A DNA stretch of 64,000 nt from CAYRFE01 sp964423645 [NCBI: uncultured bacterium] (GCA_964423645.1 CAYRFE010000015.1:1-64000); one strand, 5' to 3'; shown: positions 45,393 through 54,327, counted from the first letter of the stretch. Program-made: numbers and translations. Notes: generated from the sequence alone by a model not told the origin.

Positions 45393-45434
45393 GACAGTGG
45401 AAAATTAAATGAAACCCCGGTTAATATAAAAAAA

Positions 45435-45452
45435 GCCGAGATTACTCTCGGC
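45435..45452 (-). terminator. Terminator of the outer membrane beta-barrel gene
   Basis: A 7-bp stem GCCGAGA/TCTCGGC with a 4-nt loop, followed by a T-run on the minus strand and 24 bp past the stop. Confidence 0.85.
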
Positions 45453-45476
45453 TTTTGTATAAAAAAAAACTATAAA

Positions 45477-46124
45477 TTAGAAAAGAATGACATTGATCCC
45501 GGCACGAATGATCATACCGGAAGAATCAAGATTTGAGAAATTGAGTTCTCCTTCTTTTTTATCAAACGATGCACTGTTATAGATCAATTCGCCGATAAGA
45601 TTTGAACGTGAACCAACGCGCATTTTCACGCCGCCGCCAACTTGCCACACAAAACCGTTATAGGTGATCGATTCTTCATGCGGTGATGCCAGAGGATTAC
45701 CGTCAGCATCAGCCGATGCGGTAAAAGACACATGTGTAATACCATACCCGAGACCGGCAAGAACGAAGGGCTTGATCGAATCATTATCATCCATCGGGAA
45801 ACTCACACGAACTTTGAAGGTAAGCGGTAAATGCCATGCCGACCACTCACTCAGTTTGCTGTATTGGCTGATATTCACACCAACTTTTTCAACATCTTCT
45901 TGTTCGGTTATGTTTTCAACACTGCGCACATAAAGATCTCCACTTGCAAGAATTTCTACATTTTCATCAACCTGATACCCGTAATCGGCACCCCAAATAA
46001 TACCGTTATACGGCAGATCGTTAGGCATATAATACCCAACCTTAAAGGAAAAACTGTTTGATGTCGCAAATGTCATAGCAACGAAACACACCGCTGCAAG
46101 CACTAATAATCCTGTTTTTCTCAT
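45477..46124 (-). CDS. Outer membrane beta-barrel protein
   Basis: The 215-residue protein has a signal peptide (RKTGLLVLAAVCFVAMTFA). Alternating-hydrophobic strands follow (FSFKVGYYMP, LPLTFKVRVSF, FVLAGLGYGIT, WQVGGGVKMRV), and a terminal Phe (GINVILF) is typical for BAM-dependent insertion. It looks like a small eight-strand porin/OmpW-like barrel. Its job is unknown. It has its own promoter and terminator. Confidence 0.8.
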   Translation of the reverse strand: MRKTGLLVLAAVCFVAMTFATSNSFSFKVGYYMPNDLPYNGIIWGADYGYQVDENVEILASGDLYVRSVENITEQEDVEKVGVNISQYSKLSEWSAWHLPLTFKVRVSFPMDDNDSIKPFVLAGLGYGITHVSFTASADADGNPLASPHEESITYNGFVWQVGGGVKMRVGSRSNLIGELIYNSASFDKKEGELNFSNLDSSGMIIRAGINVILF

Positions 46125-46151
46125 GAGATTCCTCCTTTTATTACATCACTG

Positions 46152-46180
46152 AGTATAGCATTGTGTCTATAAAACATCAA
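46152..46180 (-). promoter_or_regulatory. Promoter of the beta-barrel gene
   Basis: Minus strand TTGATG (46180-46175), 17 bp ending in TGC, TATACT (46157-46152). AAAGGAGG follows before the ATG. It lies in the gap just after the ptb stop. Confidence 0.75.
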
Positions 46181-46182
46181 GT

Positions 46183-47082
46183 CTATACCAATGATACCGC
46201 AGTAAGAATAGATAAATACTTTACGTCTTCATTATCAGAACGAGAAGTCAAGACAATCGGCACCTTCGCTCCGACAATGACGCCGGCAATTTTGATGTTT
46301 GTAAGATATCCGATCGTTTTATACATGACGTTTGCGGAGACCAAGTCGGGCATGATCAACACATCGGCATCGCCACCCACGTCAGTCACAATACCTTTGA
46401 CCTCACAGCTTTTTTTGGATATTGCGTTATCCAATGCAAAAGGACCATCGATAATGCAATTCTTAATTTGACCGCGTTCAGCCATTTTTGAAAGTACTGC
46501 CGCATCGACAGTTGCAGGCATCGATTCGGGATTCACTTTTTCGACCGCTCCGATAACACCAACCTTCGGTTTTTTCACGCCGAATTTCTGGGCAACGGCA
46601 ACAGTATTATTTACCAGTCCGATTTTTTCATCCAACGTCGGGGTAATAGTCATTGCCGCATCGGTCATATAGATTAATTTGTGATATAACGGTGCTTCGA
46701 TAACAGAGACATGACACATAACCCCGTCACCTCTGAGCCCAACTTCTTTGTTCAACACTGCTTTCATGATACTCGATGTTGCGACCTTTCCTTTCATAAG
46801 GAGATCGGCTTCACCGTTACGAACCAATTCAACTGCCTTTGCCGCACATTCTTTTTCGCCGACAGTATGAACAATTTTAAATTTTGAGATATCAAGCTTC
46901 TCTTGTTTGGCGATTTCTTTGATTTTGTTCTCATCACCGACCAATACAGGGATAACAATGTCCTCTTCCGATGCTTTCACTATGGCAGTCAGTGCATCAT
47001 CTTCCTCTGCCATTGCGACCGCAACACGCTTTGACGGCATTTCCTTTGCTTTTTTTTCCATTTCTGCGAAATTCTTGATCAT
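46183..47082 (-). CDS. ptb: Phosphate butyryltransferase
   Basis: Converts butyryl-CoA and phosphate to butyryl phosphate. It is about 299 residues and belongs to the phosphate acetyl/butyryltransferase family (DLLMKGKVATSSIMKAVL, MTDAAMTITPTLDEK, IDGPFALDNAIS). The downstream partner reaction is supplied by the adjacent kinase gene. ATG at 47082 is preferred because AAAGGG lies 8 nt upstream; a GTG three codons earlier is in frame. A broader acyl range (branched chains) is possible. Confidence 0.92.
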   Translation of the reverse strand: MIKNFAEMEKKAKEMPSKRVAVAMAEEDDALTAIVKASEEDIVIPVLVGDENKIKEIAKQEKLDISKFKIVHTVGEKECAAKAVELVRNGEADLLMKGKVATSSIMKAVLNKEVGLRGDGVMCHVSVIEAPLYHKLIYMTDAAMTITPTLDEKIGLVNNTVAVAQKFGVKKPKVGVIGAVEKVNPESMPATVDAAVLSKMAERGQIKNCIIDGPFALDNAISKKSCEVKGIVTDVGGDADVLIMPDLVSANVMYKTIGYLTNIKIAGVIVGAKVPIVLTSRSDNEDVKYLSILTAVSLV

Positions 47083-47099
47083 GAAAATCACCCTTTCAA

Positions 47100-48182
47100 T
47101 TATTTTCCTTTATATTCCTTCGGTTTTTCTTCCCCGCTTAATATTCTGAATCCGGCATCCGCCAATGCAGGTAATTCTTCTTCGCCCGGATAAACTATTT
47201 GTTTTCCGATATATGCAAGGTGCTCCTTTAAATACGGAATAAGAAAATCTTTTGAGTATGCCAGTCCGCCTGTATATATCACACCATCGGCTTGACCCTT
47301 CAACACGGCATACATGGCACCCGCTTCCTTAACGATTTGATATGACATTGCATCCATGATCAATGCGGCCTTTTTATCGCCGTCCATGATGCGCTTTTCA
47401 ATATCTGTCCCCATATCAGTACCAAGATATGCAAGCAACCCTGCCTTGGTTGACAAATATGTTAATAATTCTTTTTTGGTGTATTTGCCGCTGTATGCCA
47501 TTTCAATAAGCGGTCCGATAGGCAATGCACCCGCACGCTGTGGCGAGAACGGTCCCATCCCCAGTAATGCATTATTGACATCAATGCATCGTCCCTTTTC
47601 AAATGCAACCGCAGATATTCCGCCGCCCATATGAAGAATAACAAAATTACAATCTTCTATTTTTTTCCCCAATTCCTTAGCAGCTTTATGAGCACATGCG
47701 CGAGAGTTCAGTGCGTGAAACAATGAGTTGCGTTCTATCTCGGGAATTCCGGAAATACGGGCAACATCTTTCATTTCATCGACTGTAACCGGATCAGCGA
47801 TAAATGACGGGATACCTACTTCATCAGCCATTGATTTCGCTAAATATGCACCCAGATTTGATGCATGCTCACGTCCCCATACTGATTTGTCTGCAAGATC
47901 ATCAAGCATCTTCTGATTGATAGCATACGTACCGCCTTCAACGGGGCGCATGAGTCCTCCGCGACCCACAATTGCACTGAGATCGCTCAATGCTATCCCT
48001 GCATTCGTAAGCGCTTCAAGAATGAATTTCTTTCTGTAGTCAAATTGATCTACAATTTTTTCAAACTTGGTGAGATCATCCGCATTATGACGAATAGTAC
48101 TGTCGTACACAGAGCCTTTCACATCATCATAAATAGCAATTTTCGTAGACGTTGAACCCGGATTAATTACCAATACTTTCAC
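47100..48182 (-). CDS. buk: Butyrate kinase
   Basis: ASKHA-fold kinase that makes ATP from butyryl phosphate, yielding butyrate. The N-terminal LVINPGSTSTKIAIYDD, VGRGGLMRPVEGGTY and ILHMGGGISAVAF are diagnostic. It is 360 residues. The pair with ptb suggests a fermentative ATP-forming step or reversible acyl-CoA salvage. The rest of the butyryl-CoA pathway is not in the window. Confidence 0.94.
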   Translation of the reverse strand: MKVLVINPGSTSTKIAIYDDVKGSVYDSTIRHNADDLTKFEKIVDQFDYRKKFILEALTNAGIALSDLSAIVGRGGLMRPVEGGTYAINQKMLDDLADKSVWGREHASNLGAYLAKSMADEVGIPSFIADPVTVDEMKDVARISGIPEIERNSLFHALNSRACAHKAAKELGKKIEDCNFVILHMGGGISAVAFEKGRCIDVNNALLGMGPFSPQRAGALPIGPLIEMAYSGKYTKKELLTYLSTKAGLLAYLGTDMGTDIEKRIMDGDKKAALIMDAMSYQIVKEAGAMYAVLKGQADGVIYTGGLAYSKDFLIPYLKEHLAYIGKQIVYPGEEELPALADAGFRILSGEEKPKEYKGK

Positions 48183-48203
48183 GACCGCTCCCCCTTTCGC
48201 GAC

Positions 48204-49730
48204 TTACAAATACGTTTCTTCCATCACTCGCCTATACTGTATAGCTTCGGCAATATGAGACACTTCTATCGTTTCCTTCGAGTCCATATCCGCAATCGTA
48301 CGTGCTACTTTCAAAATACGGTAGTAGGCACGCGCCGACAACGCATACTGCTGTATCGCCTGTTTGAATAACAGCTCTGCGTCTGACGACAGTATACAGT
48401 ACTTTTTGGCTTGTGAGGAAGACATTTCGGAATTGCAGTGAATTTTTTCTTTAGAAAATCGTAACTTTTGTCGTTCCTGAACACGCAATACTCTTTCTCG
48501 AATAATTGCCGAAGATTCTTCCGACCATTCACCGCGTAATTCATCATATGATGCTCGAGGAACGTCAACATGAATATCGATTCGGTCAATTATCGGACCT
48601 GAAATTTTCTTTCTGTACCGTTGTATATCAAAAGGCGAACAGGAACATTTTTTTTCTTTATCGCCCTGATATCCGCACGGGCACGGATTCATTGCGGCCA
48701 CCATAAGAAAATGTGCAGGATAGGTGACGGAATATGCGGCGCGGGTAATGATAACGGAGCCGTTCTCAATCGGTTGACGCAGTACTTCGATAACTGTTTT
48801 TTTGAATTCAGGCAACTCATCCAAAAACAATACGCCTTTATGCGCCAAGCTGATCTCCCCCGGTCGAGGATTTCCTCCGCCGCCTATAAGACCGACATCA
48901 CTCACGGTATGATGCGGCGATCGAAACGGACGCACGGTCAGAATAGGCTTATGCTCATCCAATAAACCTGCGACACTGTATATTTTGGTAACCTCTAAGG
49001 ATTCTTCTCTATTCAAAAACGGTAAGATCGACGGGATTCGTTGTGCAAGCATGGTCTTTCCCGTACCGGGCGGACCGATCATCAATACGTTGTGACGCCC
49101 CGATACTGCAATTTCAATGGCACGTTTCGCGAGCATTTGCCCGCGAACATCACTGAAATCGGGGATTCCGTCTTCGCGTTCACGAAAAAACATATCATCA
49201 TTCAATTGATATGGCTGTATCGGCACTGTGCCGTTAAAAAAGTCAATTACTTCATGCAAGTTAGCAACAGGAAATATCGGCAACCCTTGAACGAACGCCG
49301 CCTCCTTTTTGTTATCGGAAGGACAAATAAGAGAATAGCCATGCTGACGAGCATACTCGGCTATCGGTAAAATCCCTCGCACTCGCCGCAGCTCTCCGTC
49401 TAAAGCCAATTCACCGACGATAAGATAGCGTGAGGTGTCGGTGCGAATCATATTCATGGCCTGTAAAAGTGATACTGCTATCGGGAGGTCGTATAAAGCA
49501 CCTTCTTTCTTTGCTTCCGCAGGTGCTAAATTGACAATGATCTTTCTACCGGGAAATTTGAGTCCGCTAGCTTCAAATGCCACTCGTATACGATCGCGGC
49601 TTTCACGGGTGACAATATCATTCATACCGACAACATTGAACGCAGGTACACCGTGTGACACGGCAGTTTCTATCGTAATCGAAAATGCACTGATACCTTC
49701 TACTCCGGCAGATGCAATCTTACATATCAT
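48204..49730 (-). CDS. comM: ComM/YifB family AAA+ (Mg-chelatase-like) protein
   Basis: Hexameric helicase that promotes branch migration during natural transformation in known species. The N-terminal Lon-like fold precedes the Walker A GPPGTGKTMLAQRIPSIL and Walker B VLFLDELPEF. The Zn-type MNPCPCGYQGDKEKKCSC and the Mg-chelatase C-terminal domain (YALSARAYYRILKVARTIAD) complete it. It is 508 residues, full-length. It overlaps panC by 11 bp and is 21 bp from buk. Confidence 0.93.
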   Translation of the reverse strand: MICKIASAGVEGISAFSITIETAVSHGVPAFNVVGMNDIVTRESRDRIRVAFEASGLKFPGRKIIVNLAPAEAKKEGALYDLPIAVSLLQAMNMIRTDTSRYLIVGELALDGELRRVRGILPIAEYARQHGYSLICPSDNKKEAAFVQGLPIFPVANLHEVIDFFNGTVPIQPYQLNDDMFFREREDGIPDFSDVRGQMLAKRAIEIAVSGRHNVLMIGPPGTGKTMLAQRIPSILPFLNREESLEVTKIYSVAGLLDEHKPILTVRPFRSPHHTVSDVGLIGGGGNPRPGEISLAHKGVLFLDELPEFKKTVIEVLRQPIENGSVIITRAAYSVTYPAHFLMVAAMNPCPCGYQGDKEKKCSCSPFDIQRYRKKISGPIIDRIDIHVDVPRASYDELRGEWSEESSAIIRERVLRVQERQKLRFSKEKIHCNSEMSSSQAKKYCILSSDAELLFKQAIQQYALSARAYYRILKVARTIADMDSKETIEVSHIAEAIQYRRVMEETYL

Positions 49731-50580
49731 GTTCAGACCATACCATGTTGTCTATCAAACGTGTTTTTCCAAAATACACGGCACATGCGAATACCACTTT
49801 CGCCACACAATCAATGTTTTCAACATCCTCAAGCGTGGTCTCATTCACACATTGTAAATAATCGACACGGGCTATCCCCGTCTTTTCGATATGAGTATGC
49901 ATGACCTCAAGAATAACCGAGGCTTTTCTTTCTCCGGCAGACAACATATCGCGAGCCATTCCAAGGGCTTGCGATATACTCAATGCAAATCTGCGTTCAT
50001 CGACCGAAAGATACACATTGCGCGAACTCATCGCTAATCCGTCTGATTCACGAACGATCGGACAAGGAACCGTGCGTGTCGTCATATTCAGATCTACCAC
50101 CATTTGCTCGATAATTTTATATTGCTGATAATCCTTCTGACCGAAATATGCGGCATCGGGATTGACGATATTAAATAATTTTGTAACGACTGTACACACC
50201 CCGCGAAAATGTATAGGGCGTGATTTCCCGCAAAGATTTTGTGATAATGCTTCGGGAACGACGTACGTATTGAATCCATTCGGGTACATACTCTCATTGG
50301 TCGGAAAAAATATCATTGCGACGCCTGCATTCTCACACAATGCTTTGTCTTTTTCAAAATCACGAGGATATTTTGCCAAATCCTCGGTCGGAGCAAATTG
50401 AGTGGGATTGACATAAATCGACACAATTACCACATCATTTTCATGCGCCGCATACTCAACAAGCGACATATGTCCTTGATGAAGATATCCCATTGTCGGA
50501 ACAAAACCTATTTTTTTACCTGCACGTCGTTGTGCATCGCTGTATGCACGAACAACGCTCGGATTAGTTTCGATAATCAT
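49720..50580 (-). CDS. panC: Pantothenate synthetase
   Basis: Joins pantoate and beta-alanine with ATP. It shows FVPTMGYLHQGHMSLV (HxGH-type motif), YVNPTQFAPTEDLAKYPR, and FGQKDYQQYKIIEQM. The late GLAMSSRNVYLS corresponds to the KMSKS-like loop. It is 286 residues. Neighbours panB (6 bp) and folBK show a coenzyme block. Confidence 0.95.
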   Translation of the reverse strand: MIIETNPSVVRAYSDAQRRAGKKIGFVPTMGYLHQGHMSLVEYAAHENDVVIVSIYVNPTQFAPTEDLAKYPRDFEKDKALCENAGVAMIFFPTNESMYPNGFNTYVVPEALSQNLCGKSRPIHFRGVCTVVTKLFNIVNPDAAYFGQKDYQQYKIIEQMVVDLNMTTRTVPCPIVRESDGLAMSSRNVYLSVDERRFALSISQALGMARDMLSAGERKASVILEVMHTHIEKTGIARVDYLQCVNETTLEDVENIDCVAKVVFACAVYFGKTRLIDNMVWSEHDM

Positions 50581-50586
50581 AACTAC

Positions 50587-51384
50587 CTACTTTTTCGTTA
50601 TGTTTTCTTCTCCGGGAAATGTGCCGTTCTTTACTGCTTGCACATACGCCCGTGTACCATTTTTTATTGAACGTCCCGCATGGCGAAATATTTTTGCATG
50701 TTTCGGTAAAAAATCAGGGTATATTCCCAATACATCGTAACAAACCTGTATCTCACCGTCACAGAAACGTCCCGCACCGATACCGATTACCGGCATTACA
50801 ACCGCCTGAGATAATTCGCGTCCGAGTGTTTCAGGCACAGACTCTGCAACTAAACAACAAGCTCCTGCAGTATCAAGATCCCGTGCAGCTTCAAGTATGG
50901 CATCATGTTCTTTATCAGAACGACCACGGATGATATGATACCCGTATTTTCGTGCCGATTGAGGAGTATAACCCAGATGTGCAACCACAGGAATTCCCAC
51001 ATCGGTCAATCGTCGAATGAGCGAGGGGTAATGGCCTTCTAATTTGACCGCTGCGCACCCTGTCAAACGCATAAGTTCTCCTGCATTGCGGACAGCCTCA
51101 TTTTCATCTATTTGGTACGACATAAACGGCATATCGGCAACCACCATAGCATGTTGTACACCGCGAACTACTGCTGCAGTATGCATGATCATCATATCCA
51201 TGGTCACCGCTAATGTATCTTTCAAACCGTACAAAACCATACCGAGAGAATCCCCGACAAGGATAATATCTGCGCCGGCATTGTCAATGTGCTTTGCCAT
51301 CGAATAATCGTACGCGGTAATTGCAGCGATTTTCTCACCGTTTTTTTTCATATCACGCAGAGTATCTGAGGTAATATGTTTCAT
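50587..51384 (-). CDS. panB: Ketopantoate hydroxymethyltransferase
   Basis: Uses methylene-tetrahydrofolate to convert 2-ketoisovalerate to ketopantoate. Motifs are ITAYDYSMAKH, GDSLGMVLYG, and PVVAHLGYTPQS. ATG at 51384 overlaps the folBK stop as ATGA and follows GAAAGG. This gives 265 residues, the usual length. The folate dependence makes the folBK neighbour meaningful. Confidence 0.95.
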   Translation of the reverse strand: MKHITSDTLRDMKKNGEKIAAITAYDYSMAKHIDNAGADIILVGDSLGMVLYGLKDTLAVTMDMMIMHTAAVVRGVQHAMVVADMPFMSYQIDENEAVRNAGELMRLTGCAAVKLEGHYPSLIRRLTDVGIPVVAHLGYTPQSARKYGYHIIRGRSDKEHDAILEAARDLDTAGACCLVAESVPETLGRELSQAVVMPVIGIGAGRFCDGEIQVCYDVLGIYPDFLPKHAKIFRHAGRSIKNGTRAYVQAVKNGTFPGEENITKK

Positions 51385-52157
51385 ATACGCCTTTCTACTA
51401 CCGGCCATGCATGGGTTTCAAAAAATGGATGCATTTGAAGCGTTACGGGGTCAGTGCATGACGGGTTAATTTCTGCAAGGAGTGCTGACACAAAGGGACG
51501 ATCGTAAACCTGTGGATGAGGAATCGTTAAATGTGGGGTCTGAATACGATGCGATCCGTAATACAGAATATCAATATCAATGATACGCGGATAATTTTTT
51601 TTTGTCCAAACTCTTCCCATATCTTGCTCAATTTTTTTCAGTCTGATCAGCAGTTGTTCTGGTGTAAGAAAGGTCCGAGCTTTGATGACCATATTAAAAA
51701 AATTCGGCTGAGAGGTAACTCCTATCGGCATGGTATCAATCACTGAAGACGTTTTATCCAAATAGATCTCATGTGAGCATGTACACTTCTGTACGGCCTC
51801 ATGTATGTGTGTCAAACGATCACCAATATTGCTTCCGAAAGAAAGATAGATAGGCGTCAGATCATATTCAACGCTGACCTCATCATTTTTTAAGTCGATA
51901 CAATGAACTGTTACCGCAATACACTCGGTATCTGCAATAATACTTCGTGCAATCGCATCGCACATTTCAACAGTATCTTTGAGTGTTGCAAATTTCAGCA
52001 TAATATTTTCGCATATATGCGAATGAAGTATCTCATTTTCCGGTAACGGTCGAAGTGTATGCGATGTATCAAAATAAATAGTCGCCGACAGTGCGTGATA
52101 CGAAATGTCAGGCACGCAACCGTGGGGAAGATGAATATTCATTACAAACGTGACCAT
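51381..52157 (-). CDS. folK: FolB-like/FolK fusion for folate synthesis
   Basis: The C-terminal 150 residues are FolK (6-hydroxymethyl-dihydropterin pyrophosphokinase): YLSFGSNIGDR (112-122), FFNMVIKARTFLTPEQLL, and RIIDIDILYYG with the Mg-binding Asp pair. The first 105 residues look like a divergent T-fold dihydroneopterin aldolase (FolB): NIMLKFATLKDTVEMCDAIARS and a closing VTVHCIDLKNDEVSVEY. The usual catalytic E/K pattern is blurred. The fusion order FolB-FolK is known in some bacteria. The start at 52157 lies 7 nt after a -10 box, so the mRNA may be leaderless. It opens a six-gene operon. Confidence 0.85.
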   Translation of the reverse strand: MVTFVMNIHLPHGCVPDISYHALSATIYFDTSHTLRPLPENEILHSHICENIMLKFATLKDTVEMCDAIARSIIADTECIAVTVHCIDLKNDEVSVEYDLTPIYLSFGSNIGDRLTHIHEAVQKCTCSHEIYLDKTSSVIDTMPIGVTSQPNFFNMVIKARTFLTPEQLLIRLKKIEQDMGRVWTKKNYPRIIDIDILYYGSHRIQTPHLTIPHPQVYDRPFVSALLAEINPSCTDPVTLQMHPFFETHAWPVVERRI

Positions 52158-52164
52158 ACGGCTG

Positions 52165-52194
52165 ATAGTAACATAATGCAGAGCAGTTTGTCAA
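52165..52194 (-). promoter_or_regulatory. Promoter of the folBK-panBC-comM-buk-ptb operon
   Basis: Minus strand TTGACA (52194-52189), 18 bp, TACTAT (52170-52165). The ATG follows after 7 nt without a Shine-Dalgarno, so the transcript is likely leaderless. Confidence 0.6.
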
Positions 52195-52226
52195 TAATTG
52201 TTCACATAATCGAGATCTTTCATGTA

Positions 52227-53078
52227 CTATTTGTTACTTTTTTTACTTATTTTTTCTAAAAACTCAGGATACAATTTTTTCATACAATCAGGACACACTC
52301 CGTGAGAAAAATCCGTGTCGCTTTTTTCTTTAAAATATGCTTCCATGCTTATCCATGATGCAGAATCCTTCGGATCACTTCCTGCGTTTCGTATCTTTTT
52401 ACAATTACTACATATGGGGACAAACAATTGCATCTCTTCTAATGCCCGTCGCGCATTGACGATACCGTTAATTTGAAAAAGAATGGTGAAGCCAAAGCCG
52501 ACGATGACAAGCAAACTTAATACTATAAAAACAATTCGTATGCGAGCCGCACGGGTTTCATAGAACACTTGAACATGCATGACCATGGTATCAATCATAC
52601 GAAGAATGTGAGAATTGTTCTCTATAACATATCCCATAGAAACACGATTCCGAGTTGCTATAACATCATATACCTTGTTTTTATATTCCTGCCATATTGA
52701 TTGGATCGTATGTAATTCAACTAATATATCATCACTTTCAATAGCGGTCATGATTACATTGTCGGGAAGTGCTAAACTTTGACGTACCGAACCGCCGTGT
52801 ATCAAACCGTTTAATGATTCGTCAAAAAGCGCTATTGTCCCATGAATATCACGCGGGTCATTCTCAAAAGAATAATACAACAATACTTCTTTTGTCATTT
52901 TTTGCAAGAGCATACGTTCTCTGCCTGCGACATTGATGAGTAGCGAGCCTTGCCTTTGCTCTTTAAGAAACATCGTCATCACGTATCCAACGACAACAAT
53001 TGATACCGTTAATGCCGCATAAATGATAAAAAACCGTCGATAATAATGTAATCGTCGAGCAGCTTCAACTCTATTCAT
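52227..53078 (-). CDS. Membrane sensor with PilJ-like domain and Cys-rich tail
   Basis: The N-terminus has a transmembrane helix (YAALTVSIVVVGYVMTMFL). A periplasmic four-helix domain of the type IV pili/NarX-like sensor class follows (INVAGRERMLLQKMTKEVLL), then a second helix near residue 190-210. After it comes a short module ICSNCKKIRNAG...WISMEAYFKEKSDTDFSHGVCPDCMKKLYPEF, familiar as the tail of many PAS, response-regulator and HD proteins, probably a zinc site. No kinase, methyl-accepting or GGDEF output is present, so signalling would go through the tail or a partner. ATG at 53078 lies 7 nt after TATAAT. Confidence 0.75.
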   Translation of the reverse strand: MNRVEAARRLHYYRRFFIIYAALTVSIVVVGYVMTMFLKEQRQGSLLINVAGRERMLLQKMTKEVLLYYSFENDPRDIHGTIALFDESLNGLIHGGSVRQSLALPDNVIMTAIESDDILVELHTIQSIWQEYKNKVYDVIATRNRVSMGYVIENNSHILRMIDTMVMHVQVFYETRAARIRIVFIVLSLLVIVGFGFTILFQINGIVNARRALEEMQLFVPICSNCKKIRNAGSDPKDSASWISMEAYFKEKSDTDFSHGVCPDCMKKLYPEFLEKISKKSNK

Positions 53079-53085
53079 AGATTGT

Positions 53086-53115
53086 ATTATATGCATGTAT
53101 GCTCCTCAAAGTCAA
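53086..53115 (-). promoter_or_regulatory. Promoter for the sensor gene, leaderless arrangement
   Basis: Minus strand TTGACT (53115-53110), 18 bp, TATAAT (53091-53086). The chosen ATG at 53078 is 7 nt downstream and has no Shine-Dalgarno. An earlier in-frame ATG at 53096 overlaps the promoter and is rejected. Confidence 0.65.
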
Positions 53116-53402
53116 CATAAAATAATCATAATCCGCACAAAGCACAGTTTATGAATCAATAGATCACACGAAAAAAGCTTCCTCTTTCTCGAAAATATCG
53201 CATCGTAAAACCAACGATTTTTACCATTGAGCAATTTGTGCGGGACTTCAACGGAGTGTATACTGTGCAACGTTGACGTATTCTTGATCCGTCCATTGAA
53301 AATACATGGCATTATGAGACATCGAACCCTTGTAGAACTACAACCTTTCAACTTTTTTCTGGTAAAATAATGGGCGGTGTGGACACACATTAAAAATGAC
53401 GG

Positions 53403-53510
53403 CTTAACTTGTGATATAGTCGGGACTTCGTCCCCACACCCCTTTTAATAACAAAACTATAATAGTAAAGCCGAAGCAAGCTTCGAGAAATGTAACCCAT
53501 TGAGATTAAA
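53403..53510. repeat. Short dispersed repeat, copy 2
   Basis: Close copy of 30486-30690 segments: CTTAACTT, GGGACTTCGTCCCC, then ATAATAGTAAAGCCGAAGCA and ACCCATTGAGATTAAA. It sits just before a terminator, as does the copy at 30607. The rest of 53079-53602 holds no gene that I can support. Confidence 0.75.
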
Positions 53511-53561
53511 CAAAAGCCTCTTTGTGTCAATACTTCCGTGGATATCTTAAAAATAAAAAAA

Positions 53562-53579
53562 GCCCCGCTTTCACGGGGC
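53562..53579 (-). terminator. Terminator of the DUF4412-like gene
   Basis: Stem GCCCCG/CGGGGC around a 6-nt loop, followed by a T-run on the minus strand, 25 bp past the stop. Confidence 0.85.
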
Positions 53580-53603
53580 ACAGTCTTTTATTACAAATTG
53601 TAA

Positions 53604-54248
53604 TTAACGGTATAACTCATTCGGAGAAATTTTTGAATACCCTGCAGGACGTGTAAACGTGGAATCGGGTACATTGAAAGATATATTCGATAAAACCACA
53701 ACCATTTCGGTATCATCTGTTTTTGTCGTTGAACCGATCATGATTTTTTTAACAGGATCGATATAGTAAAATGTCGTGCCGTCTTGTCCGTCAAGCACCT
53801 TATATTTATCGGCATTGACCCCTGCGAACATTTCGGTGCCGACTTTTTGGATCTCTTCATCAGGTTCGAGAGAATCAAAATTTTCCTCACCTTCCGGCAT
53901 ATCCGCAAAAACCACAAACTGTTTGCGTTTCGGATAGTAGGTATACATGACCTCCTTACCTTTTTCCTCGGTTGTAAAAATAATATATTCATCAATATTT
54001 TTTTGTTTCATGAATTCATACATCGGAGTATTGGTAGGCATTTTCATTTCCATTCGCACGTTTTTGCCTTTTACCGCCATCGTTGCATCACTCACCATTG
54101 TCATGCCTTCGGCCTTGGTTGTCATTTTCATCGTACACGAAAATCCTTTTTCAAACATATCGCCTTTCACAACATCTTGTAATGTCAAAGAAAAAATACT
54201 AACTGTGAAAATCACGGCAATACACATAAACATAACACTCTTTTTCAT
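53604..54248 (-). CDS. Periplasmic LolA/DUF4412-like protein
   Basis: The 214-residue product has a signal peptide (KKSVMFMCIAVIFTVSIFSL). A beta-rich domain follows that looks like outer-membrane lipoprotein-sorting or DUF4412 proteins (GFSCTMKMTTKAEGMTMVSD, VRMEMKMP, TFYYIDPVKKIMIGS). The Met-rich strands are striking: the motif MKMTTKAEGMT and later MEMKMPTNTPMY. A lipid-binding half-barrel is likely; the ligand is unknown. It is monocistronic with its own promoter and terminator. Confidence 0.7.
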   Translation of the reverse strand: MKKSVMFMCIAVIFTVSIFSLTLQDVVKGDMFEKGFSCTMKMTTKAEGMTMVSDATMAVKGKNVRMEMKMPTNTPMYEFMKQKNIDEYIIFTTEEKGKEVMYTYYPKRKQFVVFADMPEGEENFDSLEPDEEIQKVGTEMFAGVNADKYKVLDGQDGTTFYYIDPVKKIMIGSTTKTDDTEMVVVLSNISFNVPDSTFTRPAGYSKISPNELYR

Positions 54249-54274
54249 AAAAAGCCTCCTTTATTTCTTGTGTA

Positions 54275-54302
54275 ACTATAGCACAGAACGATAAAATTTC
54301 AA
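54275..54302 (-). promoter_or_regulatory. Promoter of the LolA/DUF4412-like gene
   Basis: Minus strand TTGAAA (54302-54297), 16 bp ending in TGC, TATAGT (54280-54275). AAAGGAGG follows before the ATG. Confidence 0.75.
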
Positions 54303-54327
54303 GGCACGGTAAGGGATAAAATCCTGT

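Noticed and set aside
53112-53390. 92-residue open frame in the gap before the DUF4412-like gene
   Set aside because: Lies across repeat sequence and the sensor promoter; no ribosome binding site or recognisable domain.
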